NCBI GenBank assembly: GCA_002297185.1
Contig: DBJV01000025.1
Coordinates: 1-14,886, forward strand
DNA length: 14,886 nt
Direction of reading: 5' to 3'
Origin: Christensenella sp. UBA767
Lineage (GTDB): Bacteria; Bacillota; Clostridia; Christensenellales; CAG-917
In this document: piece after piece, positions 7,143 through 13,097 of the stretch
How the letters are laid out: the number at the start of each line of letters is the position of its first letter
Numbering within the stretch: the first letter of the stretch is position 1
Notes under the pieces: generated by a model
What the model saw: the letters and a program-made list of their open reading frames with translations, nothing else
Databases searched by the model: none
What the model was told of the DNA's origin: nothing
Made by a program: the position numbers and the translations under genes

Positions 7143-7170
7143 ATTATAATCTCATTTTATTCAATGTCAA
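7143..7170 (-). promoter_or_regulatory. Promoter of the glutamine synthetase gene
   Basis: On the minus strand, a perfect TTGACA (7170-7165), a 16-base spacer and a perfect TATAAT (7148-7143) precede the gene. A second TATAAT lies at 7136-7131 but lacks a matching -35 box. The start codon is about 35 bases from the first -10 box. Confidence 0.8.
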
Positions 7171-7370
7171 AAGATTTTCGTTAAAAAATTTTTCTATAAA
7201 CAAAATGGATATTTATACATTGATTTTGTGGGTTTTATGCGGTCGTATTGCATAAATATAATACGGAATATGCCGATTATAAGCGAAAGGCGGAATTTAT
7301 ACTTTTGCGATTTTTGTCGAAACGGGCGGTTTCGGGCGCGATTTTGAGGAAATTGCGTGTGCATAAATCG
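7171..7370. other. Divergent intergenic spacer with no gene
   Basis: The A+T-rich stretch between the glutamine synthetase and purB promoters holds no supported gene. The only structure seen is a 6-bp hairpin CGAAAC/GTTTCG (7318-7323 with 7329-7334) without a T tract, and an imperfect CGTATT..AATACG repeat near 7245-7266. Neither is strong enough to name. Confidence 0.5.
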
Positions 7371-7399
7371 TTGACATATTCGTATATGAATGGTATATT
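7371..7399 (+). promoter_or_regulatory. Promoter of the purB-purA operon
   Basis: TTGACA (7371-7376), 17-base spacer, TATATT (7394-7399). Transcription would start near 7406, leaving a leader of about 92 bases before the purB ATG. Confidence 0.8.
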
Positions 7400-7427
7400 A
7401 TTTATATAAATAAACAAAAGACATAGG

Positions 7428-7485
7428 AGTGTTCACAATTTTTTTTTAACCATTCGGTTAAAATAAATTTGGACACTTTTTTGTT
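7428..7485 (+). terminator. Terminator-like hairpin in the purB leader (possible attenuator)
   Basis: A long imperfect stem lies between the promoter and the purB start. The outer stem is AGTGTTC (7428-7434) with GGACACT (7471-7477), including one G-U pair; a middle A/T stem brings 7437-7441 to 7465-7469; the inner stem is TTTTAACC (7444-7451) with GGTTAAAA (7456-7463), loop ATTC. Directly after the outer stem come six T, a G and five T, the layout of an intrinsic terminator. The purB ribosome binding site GAGG (7490-7493) follows the T tract. Only about 20 bases of transcript precede the hairpin, too few for a purine riboswitch aptamer, so any control would need a protein or another signal. 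Confidence 0.55.
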
Positions 7486-7498
7486 TTTCGAGGTTTGT

Positions 7499-8929
7499 AT
7501 GGACGAATACGTCTCTCCGCTCTGCCAAAGATACGCGAGCAAACAAATGAAATACATTTTCTCGCCCGATTTCAAGTTCGGCACTTGGCGCAAACTTTGG
7601 ATTGCGCTTGCCGAGAGCGAAAAGAAACTTGGCATCGATATCACCGACGAGCAGATTGAGGAAATGAAGAAAAACGCCGATAATATCGACTATGAATTTG
7701 CCGCTCAAAAAGAGAGGGAAGTGCGCCACGACGTTATGGCACACGTGCTTACCTTCGGCGAGGCTTGCCCAAAGGCGAAACCAATTATTCACCTCGGCGC
7801 GACGAGTTGTTTCGTGGGCGACAATACGGATATTATCCAAATGAGAGAGGCACTCTTGCTTGTGAGAGCGGAGTTGCTTTCCTGCATACAGAAAACGAGA
7901 GATTTTGCCGTCAAATACAAGGACCTTGCAACGCTTGCATACACGCACTTCCAAGCGGCGCAACCCACGACCGTGGGCAAGAGAGCCACGCTTTGGCTGC
8001 AAGACCTTGTGAGCGACCTTGACAATCTCGATTTTCAACTTTCAAGACTGCGCTTGCTCGGCTGCAAAGGCACGACGGGTACGGCGGCAAGTTTTATGGA
8101 GTTGTTCGGCGGCGATCACGAAAAGGTCAAAGCGCTCGATAAGGCGATTGCAGAGAAAACGGGCTTTGCAGGAACGTATGCCGTGAGCGGTCAGACGTAC
8201 TCGCGTAAGGTGGACTATAACGTGGTGAGCGTGCTTTGCTCCATTGCGCAATCCGCCGCAAAATTCTCAAACGACATAAGACTTTTGTCTCACCTCAAAG
8301 AAGTGGAAGAGCCGTTTGAATCCCATCAAATCGGTTCGTCCGCAATGGCGTACAAGCGCAATCCCATGCGTAGCGAGCGTATGGCGTCGCTTGCAAGATA
8401 CGTCATGTGCGACAGCCTCAATCCTGCTATCACCGCATCGGCGCAATGGTTCGAGCGTACGCTTGACGATAGCGCGAACAGACGTATCGCTTTGCCAGAG
8501 GCGTTTTTGGCGATTGACGCAATATTGGCACTTTATGCGAACATAATCGGCGGTTTAACTGTCTATCCGCGCATTATCGAGAAAAATCTCAATCAGGAAT
8601 TGCCGTTTATGGCGACGGAAAATATCCTTATGTATTGCGTGTCCAAAAAGGGTAAGGACAGGCAGGTTTTGCACGAGAGAATACGCGTGCATTCGGTTGC
8701 GGCGTCGCAGGCGATAAAGACGGAAGGCAAGGAAAACGATTTGCTCGAGCGTATCTTGAGAGACGAGGCGTTTGACCTCAGCCGCGAGGAACTTGACGAA
8801 ATTATGGACGTCAACGCGTTTACGGGAAGAGCCAAAGAGCAAGTGGCGGAGTATATAGGCGAAGTGGTGGATCCGCTCCTCAAAGAGAACGAGGGCAAAA
8901 TCGGGACTACCGCAAACGTCACGGTTTAA
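7499..8929 (+). CDS. purB: Adenylosuccinate lyase, eukaryotic-like (long) type
   Basis: A 476-residue lyase that releases fumarate from adenylosuccinate and from SAICAR in purine synthesis. The sequence follows the human ADSL pattern closely throughout, e.g. RHDVMAHVLTFG (76-87), HLGATSCFVGDNTD (98-111), THFQAAQPTTVGKR with H150 (149-162), the flexible signature loop QIGSSAMAYKRNPMRSER with catalytic serine S280/S281 (277-294), and QWFERTLDDSANRR (316-329). The human loop has SSAMPYKRN; here the proline is alanine. B. subtilis PurB is shorter (about 430) and less similar in these regions. ATG 7499 is preferred over an in-frame TTG at 7469 because GAGG lies five bases upstream and the TTG lies in the leader hairpin. 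purA follows after 28 bases. Confidence 0.96.
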   Translation: MDEYVSPLCQRYASKQMKYIFSPDFKFGTWRKLWIALAESEKKLGIDITDEQIEEMKKNADNIDYEFAAQKEREVRHDVMAHVLTFGEACPKAKPIIHLGATSCFVGDNTDIIQMREALLLVRAELLSCIQKTRDFAVKYKDLATLAYTHFQAAQPTTVGKRATLWLQDLVSDLDNLDFQLSRLRLLGCKGTTGTAASFMELFGGDHEKVKALDKAIAEKTGFAGTYAVSGQTYSRKVDYNVVSVLCSIAQSAAKFSNDIRLLSHLKEVEEPFESHQIGSSAMAYKRNPMRSERMASLARYVMCDSLNPAITASAQWFERTLDDSANRRIALPEAFLAIDAILALYANIIGGLTVYPRIIEKNLNQELPFMATENILMYCVSKKGKDRQVLHERIRVHSVAASQAIKTEGKENDLLERILRDEAFDLSREELDEIMDVNAFTGRAKEQVAEYIGEVVDPLLKENEGKIGTTANVTV

Positions 8930-8957
8930 TCGATATTAAATTTTTAGAGGTATAAAT

Positions 8958-10229
8958 ATGCTTACTTCAATCGTGGGTATCAACTGGGGCGACGAAGGCA
9001 AGGGACGTATGGTCGATTTGCTTTCCGAGTCGCAAGACATCGTCGTACGCTATCAAGGCGGAAACAACGCAGGACACACCGTCATCAACGACAAGGGCAA
9101 ATTCGTTCTCAACCTTTTGCCGAGCGCGATTTTGCGTGAGGACAAGGTGAACGTCATGGGTAACGGTATGGTCGTGGATATCGAGCATCTTTGCAAAGAG
9201 ATTGCAAGACTTAGAGAGGGCGGCATTTCCATAACGCCTGCAAATCTCAAAATCAGCGACAAAGCCGTCGTTTGCTGTCCGTACAACGTGGCGCAGGATT
9301 GTCTCGAAGAGGATCGTCTTGGCGATAAGAAATTTGGTTCTACTCGTCGAGGAATCAGCCCCATTTATGCCGATAAGTATATGAAAAAGGCAATCCGTAT
9401 GGGCGATATTTTGCATCCCGAGTATTTGCGTTCACGCCTCGAAACTATCGTTGAGTGGAAAAATCTCACGATAGAGGGCGCATATCACGGCACGCCTTAT
9501 ACGGTTGAGGGAATGCTCGAGTGGTTCGATACGTACGGAACTCCGCTCAAAGATTATATTTGCGATACGGGTTACTACCTCAATAATGCGCTCAAAGATG
9601 GCAAGAGAGTTATGCTCGAGGCGCAACTCGGCGCACTTCGCGACATCGATTTCGGCATTTATCCCTACACGACTTCATCTTCTACAATCACCGCATACGG
9701 TCCCGTCGGAGCAGGTATCCCCAATCGCAAAGTGGATAACGCAATCGGCGTTATGAAGGCATATTCCACTTGCGTGGGCGAAGGTCCGTTCACAGCCGAA
9801 ATGTTTGGCGAAGAGGCGGAAAAATTGCGTAAGGCTGGCGGCGAATACGGCGCGGCAACGGGTCGTCCTCGCAGAGTGGGCGGATTTGACGTGGTGGCAT
9901 CCAAGTACGGCTGCATGGTGCAAGGCACGGACGAAATCGCGCTTACAAAGTTGGATATCCTCGATACGATGGACAAAATCCCCGTGTGCGTGAGCTATGA
10001 CGTGAACGGCAAGACTGTCGATGAGTTCCCGAGCGGCGAGGCTCTCAATATCGCAAAACCCAACGTGATTTACCTTGACGGATGGATGCAATCCACGGCA
10101 AATTGCCGCAGTTATGACGAACTTCCGCTCAACGCTCGCAAGTATATCGAGTATCTCGAAAAAGCGGTGGAGTGCAAGATTAAATACGTCTCCGTCGGCG
10201 CAGAACGTGACGCTATTATCGTGAGATAA
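8958..10229 (+). CDS. purA: Adenylosuccinate synthetase
   Basis: A 423-residue PurA, which joins aspartate to IMP with GTP to give adenylosuccinate, the substrate of the PurB encoded just upstream; the pair together converts IMP to AMP. The N-terminal GINWGDEGKG (7-16) holds the GTP loop and catalytic D12, and GGNNAGHT (34-41) supplies catalytic H40. Further signatures are STRRGISPIYADK, the EAQLGALRDIDFGIYPYTTSS segment and GRPRRVGGFD; where the usual bacterial form reads RCGWFD this one reads RVGGFD. AGAGG at 8946-8950 is seven bases before the ATG. Length is normal (about 425-430). Two hairpins follow the stop, so the operon probably ends here. Confidence 0.96.
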   Translation: MLTSIVGINWGDEGKGRMVDLLSESQDIVVRYQGGNNAGHTVINDKGKFVLNLLPSAILREDKVNVMGNGMVVDIEHLCKEIARLREGGISITPANLKISDKAVVCCPYNVAQDCLEEDRLGDKKFGSTRRGISPIYADKYMKKAIRMGDILHPEYLRSRLETIVEWKNLTIEGAYHGTPYTVEGMLEWFDTYGTPLKDYICDTGYYLNNALKDGKRVMLEAQLGALRDIDFGIYPYTTSSSTITAYGPVGAGIPNRKVDNAIGVMKAYSTCVGEGPFTAEMFGEEAEKLRKAGGEYGAATGRPRRVGGFDVVASKYGCMVQGTDEIALTKLDILDTMDKIPVCVSYDVNGKTVDEFPSGEALNIAKPNVIYLDGWMQSTANCRSYDELPLNARKYIEYLEKAVECKIKYVSVGAERDAIIVR

Positions 10230-10246
10230 GGAACTTCGTTCCTTTT
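10228..10246 (+). terminator. Small hairpin overlapping the purA stop codon
   Basis: AAGGAAC (10228-10234) pairs with GTTCCTT (10238-10244), loop TTC, followed by only two more T. It overlaps the purA TAA. It is weak as a terminator, but may help protect the 3' end or act with the stronger hairpin downstream. Confidence 0.4.
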
Positions 10247-10291
10247 GAAAAGCGAAAAATCGCAAAAAAAACAAGCAATTAAACAAAAAAC

Positions 10292-10320
10292 AAAAGACAC
10301 GCAATATTGCGTGTCTTTTT
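10292..10320 (+). terminator. Intrinsic terminator of the purB-purA operon
   Basis: AAAAGACACGCA (10292-10303) pairs perfectly with TGCGTGTCTTTT (10308-10319), loop ATAT, with the T run at 10315-10320. The A run on the left arm could also serve minus-strand transcription leaving the regulator gene at 10445. Confidence 0.9.
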
Positions 10321-10444
10321 ATGTGTTTAACTAAATAACTATAGGTTGTTAATAAATCGTTATGCTGTTCTTAAATTGCTGTGTTTGGCGGAAGATTGAA
10401 TGTTTACAAGCCGATATTTTGACTTTCAACATCACGTATCCACA

Positions 10445-10936
10445 TCAGATTCTGCCGGCGAGAGAGTCTGCGCTGACGTCGAGGGCATCAGCGAGGTCGC
10501 AGAGTCCTTTTGCATCCGGCAAACTTCTGCCTTTGCGCCAAGAGGCGATTTTTGTGCGAGATACGCCCATCATTTTGACGAGGCGGTATTCGGTTATGCC
10601 TTTTTCTGAAAGTATCTCGTTGAAGTTGTCGCAGAACGGTTTGAGGGAGGTTTTTGCGGTGAAACCGTAATCGTTGTCTATCGGCTCTCTGCCGATAAGG
10701 CAGTCCATAGAGCAGCCGAACTCGTCGGCAAGCAAAACGAGATTGCGGAAACCGGGGCAGGCATCGCCGCGTTTCCACTTGTATATTGCAGATACGTTTA
10801 CATCGCATTTCTTGGCAAGTTCACGTGCGCCGTACTTTTCCGTCTTCATAAAATAATCGAGGGCGATTGCAAATTTCTCGTTGATTGAAGAGGTGGAAGA
10901 GCGTGCGCTTTCTTGCGTATTGACAATATTCGACAT
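10445..10936 (-). CDS. Regulator with two XRE-type helix-turn-helix domains
   Basis: A 163-residue protein with two Cro/CI-type HTH domains in tandem. The first spans about 22-84, with YGARELAKKCDVNVSAIYKWKRG as the helix-turn-helix; the second about 101-163, with ITEYRLVKMMGVSRTKIASWRKG. Both continue into the usual helix with LADEFGCSMDCLIGRE and LADALDVSADSLAGRI. The two halves look like an internal duplication with no effector domain, and a serine-rich N-terminal tail of about 20 residues precedes them. The start at 10936 follows AAGGAG (minus strand 10953-10948, spacing 11); the frame is open further upstream to 11038, but that would run through the operator. The gene is divergent from the 52-residue gene at 11057, with a 15-bp inverted repeat between them, so it most likely represses that gene and itself. 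The target range is unknown. Confidence 0.85.
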   Translation of the reverse strand: MSNIVNTQESARSSTSSINEKFAIALDYFMKTEKYGARELAKKCDVNVSAIYKWKRGDACPGFRNLVLLADEFGCSMDCLIGREPIDNDYGFTAKTSLKPFCDNFNEILSEKGITEYRLVKMMGVSRTKIASWRKGRSLPDAKGLCDLADALDVSADSLAGRI

Positions 10937-10965
10937 TTTTCGACAAACTCCTTCAAAATTCGACA
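10929..10965. promoter_or_regulatory. Helically phased TTCGACA repeats over the regulator's start
   Basis: TTCGACA occurs at 10929-10935, 10939-10945 and 10959-10965, exactly 10 and 20 bases apart, so all three lie on one face of the helix. They overlap the start codon (10934-10936) and flank the ribosome binding site (10948-10953) of the double-HTH regulator gene. Binding sites for autoregulation is an inference. Confidence 0.5.
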
Positions 10966-10975
10966 AAAATAGTAT

Positions 10976-11020
10976 GCACACAATCGGACAATAAATGTTG
11001 CGCAGTGTCCGATTATGTGC
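10976..11020. promoter_or_regulatory. Large operator-like inverted repeat between divergent genes
   Basis: The left arm 10976-10990 (GCACACAATCGGACA) and right arm 11006-11020 (TGTCCGATTATGTGC) are inverted copies matching at 14 of 15 positions, with a 15-base spacer; their centres are 30 bases apart, close to three helical turns. The right arm lies between the -35 and -10 boxes of the plus-strand promoter. On the minus side the left arm ends next to TACTAT (10974-10969), a possible -10 box for the regulator with no convincing -35. A bound protein would block the plus promoter and probably the minus one. Confidence 0.7.
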
Positions 11021-11027
11021 GTATAAT
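10998..11027 (+). promoter_or_regulatory. Promoter of the 52-residue gene
   Basis: TTGCGC (10998-11003), 18-base spacer, perfect TATAAT (11022-11027). The spacer contains the right arm of the operator-like inverted repeat. Confidence 0.65.
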
Positions 11028-11056
11028 ATGTATATCAATCAAAGGAGAAAACCGAT

Positions 11057-11215
11057 ATGGAAGAATTATTGACAAAAATCGGCGAACTTATCGCAGTTGA
11101 GATTGAAGAAGTTGACAGCGTCGAATACGTTGACAAAGAAATGGGCTATATGTTCTATATCAATATGGCAGGCGGTAGAAAGGTGCTGCTTTCGCTTGTC
11201 GATAGCGAATTGTAA
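11057..11215 (+). CDS. Small acidic protein of 52 residues, function unknown
   Basis: A short gene reading MEELLTKIGELIAVEIEEVD at its start and ending VLLSLVDSEL. It is supported by AGGAG (11043-11047, nine bases before the ATG), by its own promoter with a perfect TATAAT, and by an intrinsic terminator whose left arm begins in the A run at the TAA stop. The protein is acidic: an amphipathic N-terminal helix rich in Glu, then a likely beta hairpin (VEYVDKEMGYMFYINMAGGRKVLLSLVD). No membrane segment, metal motif or known domain is recognised. Its place opposite a double-HTH repressor across a shared operator fits a partner, antirepressor or small effector under that repressor, or part of a toxin-antitoxin or phage-like switch; the sequence does not decide between these. 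Confidence 0.75.
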   Translation: MEELLTKIGELIAVEIEEVDSVEYVDKEMGYMFYINMAGGRKVLLSLVDSEL

Positions 11216-11216
11216 A

Positions 11217-11242
11217 AAAAGATGCGGGTTAACGCATCTTTT
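11217..11242 (+). terminator. Intrinsic terminator of the 52-residue gene
   Basis: AAAAGATGCG (11217-11226) pairs with CGCATCTTTT (11233-11242), loop GGTTAA, immediately after the stop codon. The gene is therefore a one-gene transcript. Confidence 0.85.
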
Positions 11243-11279
11243 ATGTTTTTTACTTGAATTTTTACTCTTTGGCGTGATA

Positions 11280-11373
11280 CCCGAACAATTAAAACAAAAT
11301 CAAATGGACAATTGAAAATCCGCTTGTCGGGATAGTATGTAGGGCGATTGCTTTTGGCAGTCGCAGATGCCCT
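11280..11373. other. Gene-free stretch with two imperfect hairpins
   Basis: CCCGAACAA at 11280-11288 faces TTGTCGGG at 11324-11331, with one bulged A, enclosing CAATT/AATTG. Next, GCGATTGC (11344-11351) pairs with GCAGTCGC (11357-11364), including one G-T pair, inside an outer AGGGC (11341-11345) / GCCCT (11369-11373). The first hairpin repeats the CCCGAACA / TGTCGGG arms, with the same bulged A, of the hairpin at 979-998 in the AATATCAC array. No gene is visible between 11243 and 11447, and no clear terminator for the minus-strand gene ending at 11448. Confidence 0.4.
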
Positions 11374-11447
11374 GTTGCGTGTTTTTCTCGAGTATTACTT
11401 GGTGTTTTCCGTTTGAAGGCTGCTTGGAGCGAGTCGTTAAAACGAAC

Positions 11448-12116
11448 TCAAAGCATATCGATGATTTGATACAAGTCGTCGGCGATGAGGTCGCACTGTA
11501 CGCCGTCTGTGGGTTCGTGGCGGTGGTTGTACCACAGCGTTTTCATGCCGTACTCTCTTGCTCCGTTGATGTCCGCGCTTATCGAGTCGCCTATCATGAG
11601 CGTGTCGGAGGGGTTTGCATCGGGAAGAGATGCAAAGCATGCGTCGAAGAAGGCTTTTTGAGGTTTGGGATAGCCTATTTCTTCGGAAACGAATATGCCG
11701 TCCACGTATTTGAGCAAGTCGGCGTTTTTGAGGCGGTTTTGTTGTTGGGCGAGGGTGGCGTTGCTTGCAACATATACCTTGTATTTGGAATGAAGGTGTT
11801 TTAGCAATTCTTCCGCGCCGTCTATTTTTATTGCCGTTTCGAAGAGGTTTTTGTGAAATTCGTCCTCAAAGGCGTGTCCGTCGCACTCTATGCCCAAAAT
11901 CTCGAAAACCTTGTTGAAGCGCACTTTGAAAAGTTGCTCTTTGGTGATTTCTTTCCTTTCGAGCATGTGCCAAAGGTCGAGATTGACGGGGTGGAATACG
12001 TCGATAAGCCTTTGCGAATACGGCACGCCGAAACGATTGCACGCAATCTCGATTGACTTGTTTGCGCACTTGTCAAAGTCGAGCAGGGTGTTGTCAACGT
12101 CAATGAATATCGTCAT
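11448..12116 (-). CDS. HAD-family nucleotide phosphatase, YjjG/YfnB-like
   Basis: A 222-residue haloacid dehalogenase-type phosphohydrolase. All four HAD motifs are present: I, FIDVDNTLLDF with nucleophile D6 and acid/base D8; II, VASNA with S118; III, GYPKPQKAFF with K151; IV, MIGDSISADINGA with D177 and D182. The helical cap is between motifs I and II. The DVDNTLLDF start, SNATLAQQQNRL and GYPKPQKAFFDA pattern fit the YjjG group, whose known members remove phosphate from non-canonical pyrimidine nucleotides (house-cleaning); the substrate here is inferred. The ATG overlaps the trxB-like gene's TGA (ATGA, 12116-12113), so the two are translationally coupled. AGGG lies seven bases upstream, inside the previous gene. 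Confidence 0.85.
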   Translation of the reverse strand: MTIFIDVDNTLLDFDKCANKSIEIACNRFGVPYSQRLIDVFHPVNLDLWHMLERKEITKEQLFKVRFNKVFEILGIECDGHAFEDEFHKNLFETAIKIDGAEELLKHLHSKYKVYVASNATLAQQQNRLKNADLLKYVDGIFVSEEIGYPKPQKAFFDACFASLPDANPSDTLMIGDSISADINGAREYGMKTLWYNHRHEPTDGVQCDLIADDLYQIIDML

Positions 12117-13033
12117 GCGTTTACCCTATCAACGTAGTTGCAAGCGTTGAAAGCCGCAATGGAGCCGTCGGACGCAGCCGTTACGAGTTGGCGGATTTTC
12201 TTGGTGCGGCAGTCACCTGCAACGAAGATACCCTCGCAAGAGGTGGTGCAGTTTTCGTCCGCTACGATATAGCCTGCTTTGTCGATTTCGACAAGGTCTG
12301 CAAAGCACTCGTTGTGCGGCACTTGACCAATGCAGATAAAGGCGCATTTCGCATCGACGATAACGTCCTCGTGTGTGACGGTATTTTCAAAGCGAAGGGC
12401 GGAGAGTTCGTCCTCGCCGATGAACTCTTTGAGTGAGAGATTGTGAGTGTATTTGACGTTGGGGCGAGCAAGCACGAGGTCGAGAAGTGCCTTGTCGCCG
12501 AAGAATTTGTCAAAGAGAGTGCAGATGTGTACGCTCTTGCAATAGCCGCTCAAAACGAGTGCGTATTGAAGTGCGGTGTTGGCGTCGCCGATTACGCAAA
12601 CGTCATCGCCCGAATAGAAAGCACCGTCGCAAAGCGCACAATAACTTACGCCGCTACCGACCAATTCTTCTTCTCTGTCAACGCCTATGCGACGGGGTTT
12701 TACGCCCGTTGCGATTATAATCGATTTGCAGCGGTAAGTGTTGTAATCGGTGGTTAATTCAAACCCATTCGGCACTTTAACCGTCGATATTGCTTTTTCG
12801 AGTTCAACTTGTGCGCCCCATTCGACAATCTGCTCGTAGAGTTTATCCATAAGTTCCGCACCTGCGATTTTTTGATAAGAGGGGAAGTTTTCCACTCTCG
12901 GGGAGAATGCGATTTGTCCGCCGAAACTGTCTCCTTCCAGCACGAGAACGGTTTTGCCTGCTCTCAAACAATTGAGTGCGGCGGTCATTCCTGCAGGGCC
13001 TGCGCCCACGATTATAATGTCAAATTCTTGCAT
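12113..13033 (-). CDS. trxB: Thioredoxin reductase-like flavoprotein lacking NADPH motifs
   Basis: A 306-residue low-molecular-weight thioredoxin-reductase-family protein. FAD-binding GAGPAG (10-15), the redox-active CALC (C132, C135, usually CATC) followed by DGAF, and C-terminal GIFVAGDC (268-275) with the downstream flavin-binding ASDGSIAA are present. The central pyridine-nucleotide domain is atypical: the GGGxSA turn is replaced by GDANTA (149-154), and HRRDxFRA is replaced by ICTLFDKFFGD (170-180), with no arginine pair for the NADPH 2'-phosphate. Clostridial ferredoxin-dependent flavin thioredoxin reductases lack the same two motifs, so a ferredoxin-linked role is plausible but unproven; another donor is possible. 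AGAGG (13046-13042) lies eight bases before the ATG. It lies 64 bases downstream of an nrdD with a fused redoxin domain, its likely electron-accepting partner. Confidence 0.88.
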   Translation of the reverse strand: MQEFDIIIVGAGPAGMTAALNCLRAGKTVLVLEGDSFGGQIAFSPRVENFPSYQKIAGAELMDKLYEQIVEWGAQVELEKAISTVKVPNGFELTTDYNTYRCKSIIIATGVKPRRIGVDREEELVGSGVSYCALCDGAFYSGDDVCVIGDANTALQYALVLSGYCKSVHICTLFDKFFGDKALLDLVLARPNVKYTHNLSLKEFIGEDELSALRFENTVTHEDVIVDAKCAFICIGQVPHNECFADLVEIDKAGYIVADENCTTSCEGIFVAGDCRTKKIRQLVTAASDGSIAAFNACNYVDRVNA

Positions 13034-13059
13034 TTTATTGTACCTCTAATAAATAAAAA

Positions 13060-13084
13060 GCGGTATGGCGCATTGCCATACCGC
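13060..13084 (-). terminator. Terminator hairpin between nrdD and trxB
   Basis: GCGGTATGGC (13060-13069 on the plus strand) and GCCATACCGC (13075-13084) form a perfect 10-bp stem with a 5-base loop. Read on the minus strand it is followed by TTTTTATTTATT, so it ends or reduces nrdD transcription. Since only 26 bases separate it from the trxB-like start, that gene and the HAD gene depend on read-through, or on a promoter inside nrdD. Confidence 0.85.
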
Positions 13085-13097
13085 CATTTGTCAGGAC

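Noticed and set aside
5561..7255. 564-codon open frame on the plus strand
   Set aside because: It is antisense to the glutamine synthetase gene, is rich in Cys/Val/His from codon mirroring, has no domain, and the opposite strand has a clear enzyme.
7318..7334. CGAAAC/GTTTCG hairpin as a terminator for either divergent gene
   Set aside because: No T tract on either strand, and it lies upstream of both genes.
7406..7498. Purine riboswitch in the purB leader
   Set aside because: No aptamer core and only about 20 bases before the hairpin.
7469..7498. TTG start for purB at 7469
   Set aside because: It lies in the leader hairpin and has no ribosome binding site; ATG 7499 has GAGG at good spacing and matches the family start.
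10937..11038. Longer N-terminus for the double-HTH regulator
   Set aside because: It would be encoded by the operator palindrome and both promoters; the residues look random, and ATG 10936 has a ribosome binding site.
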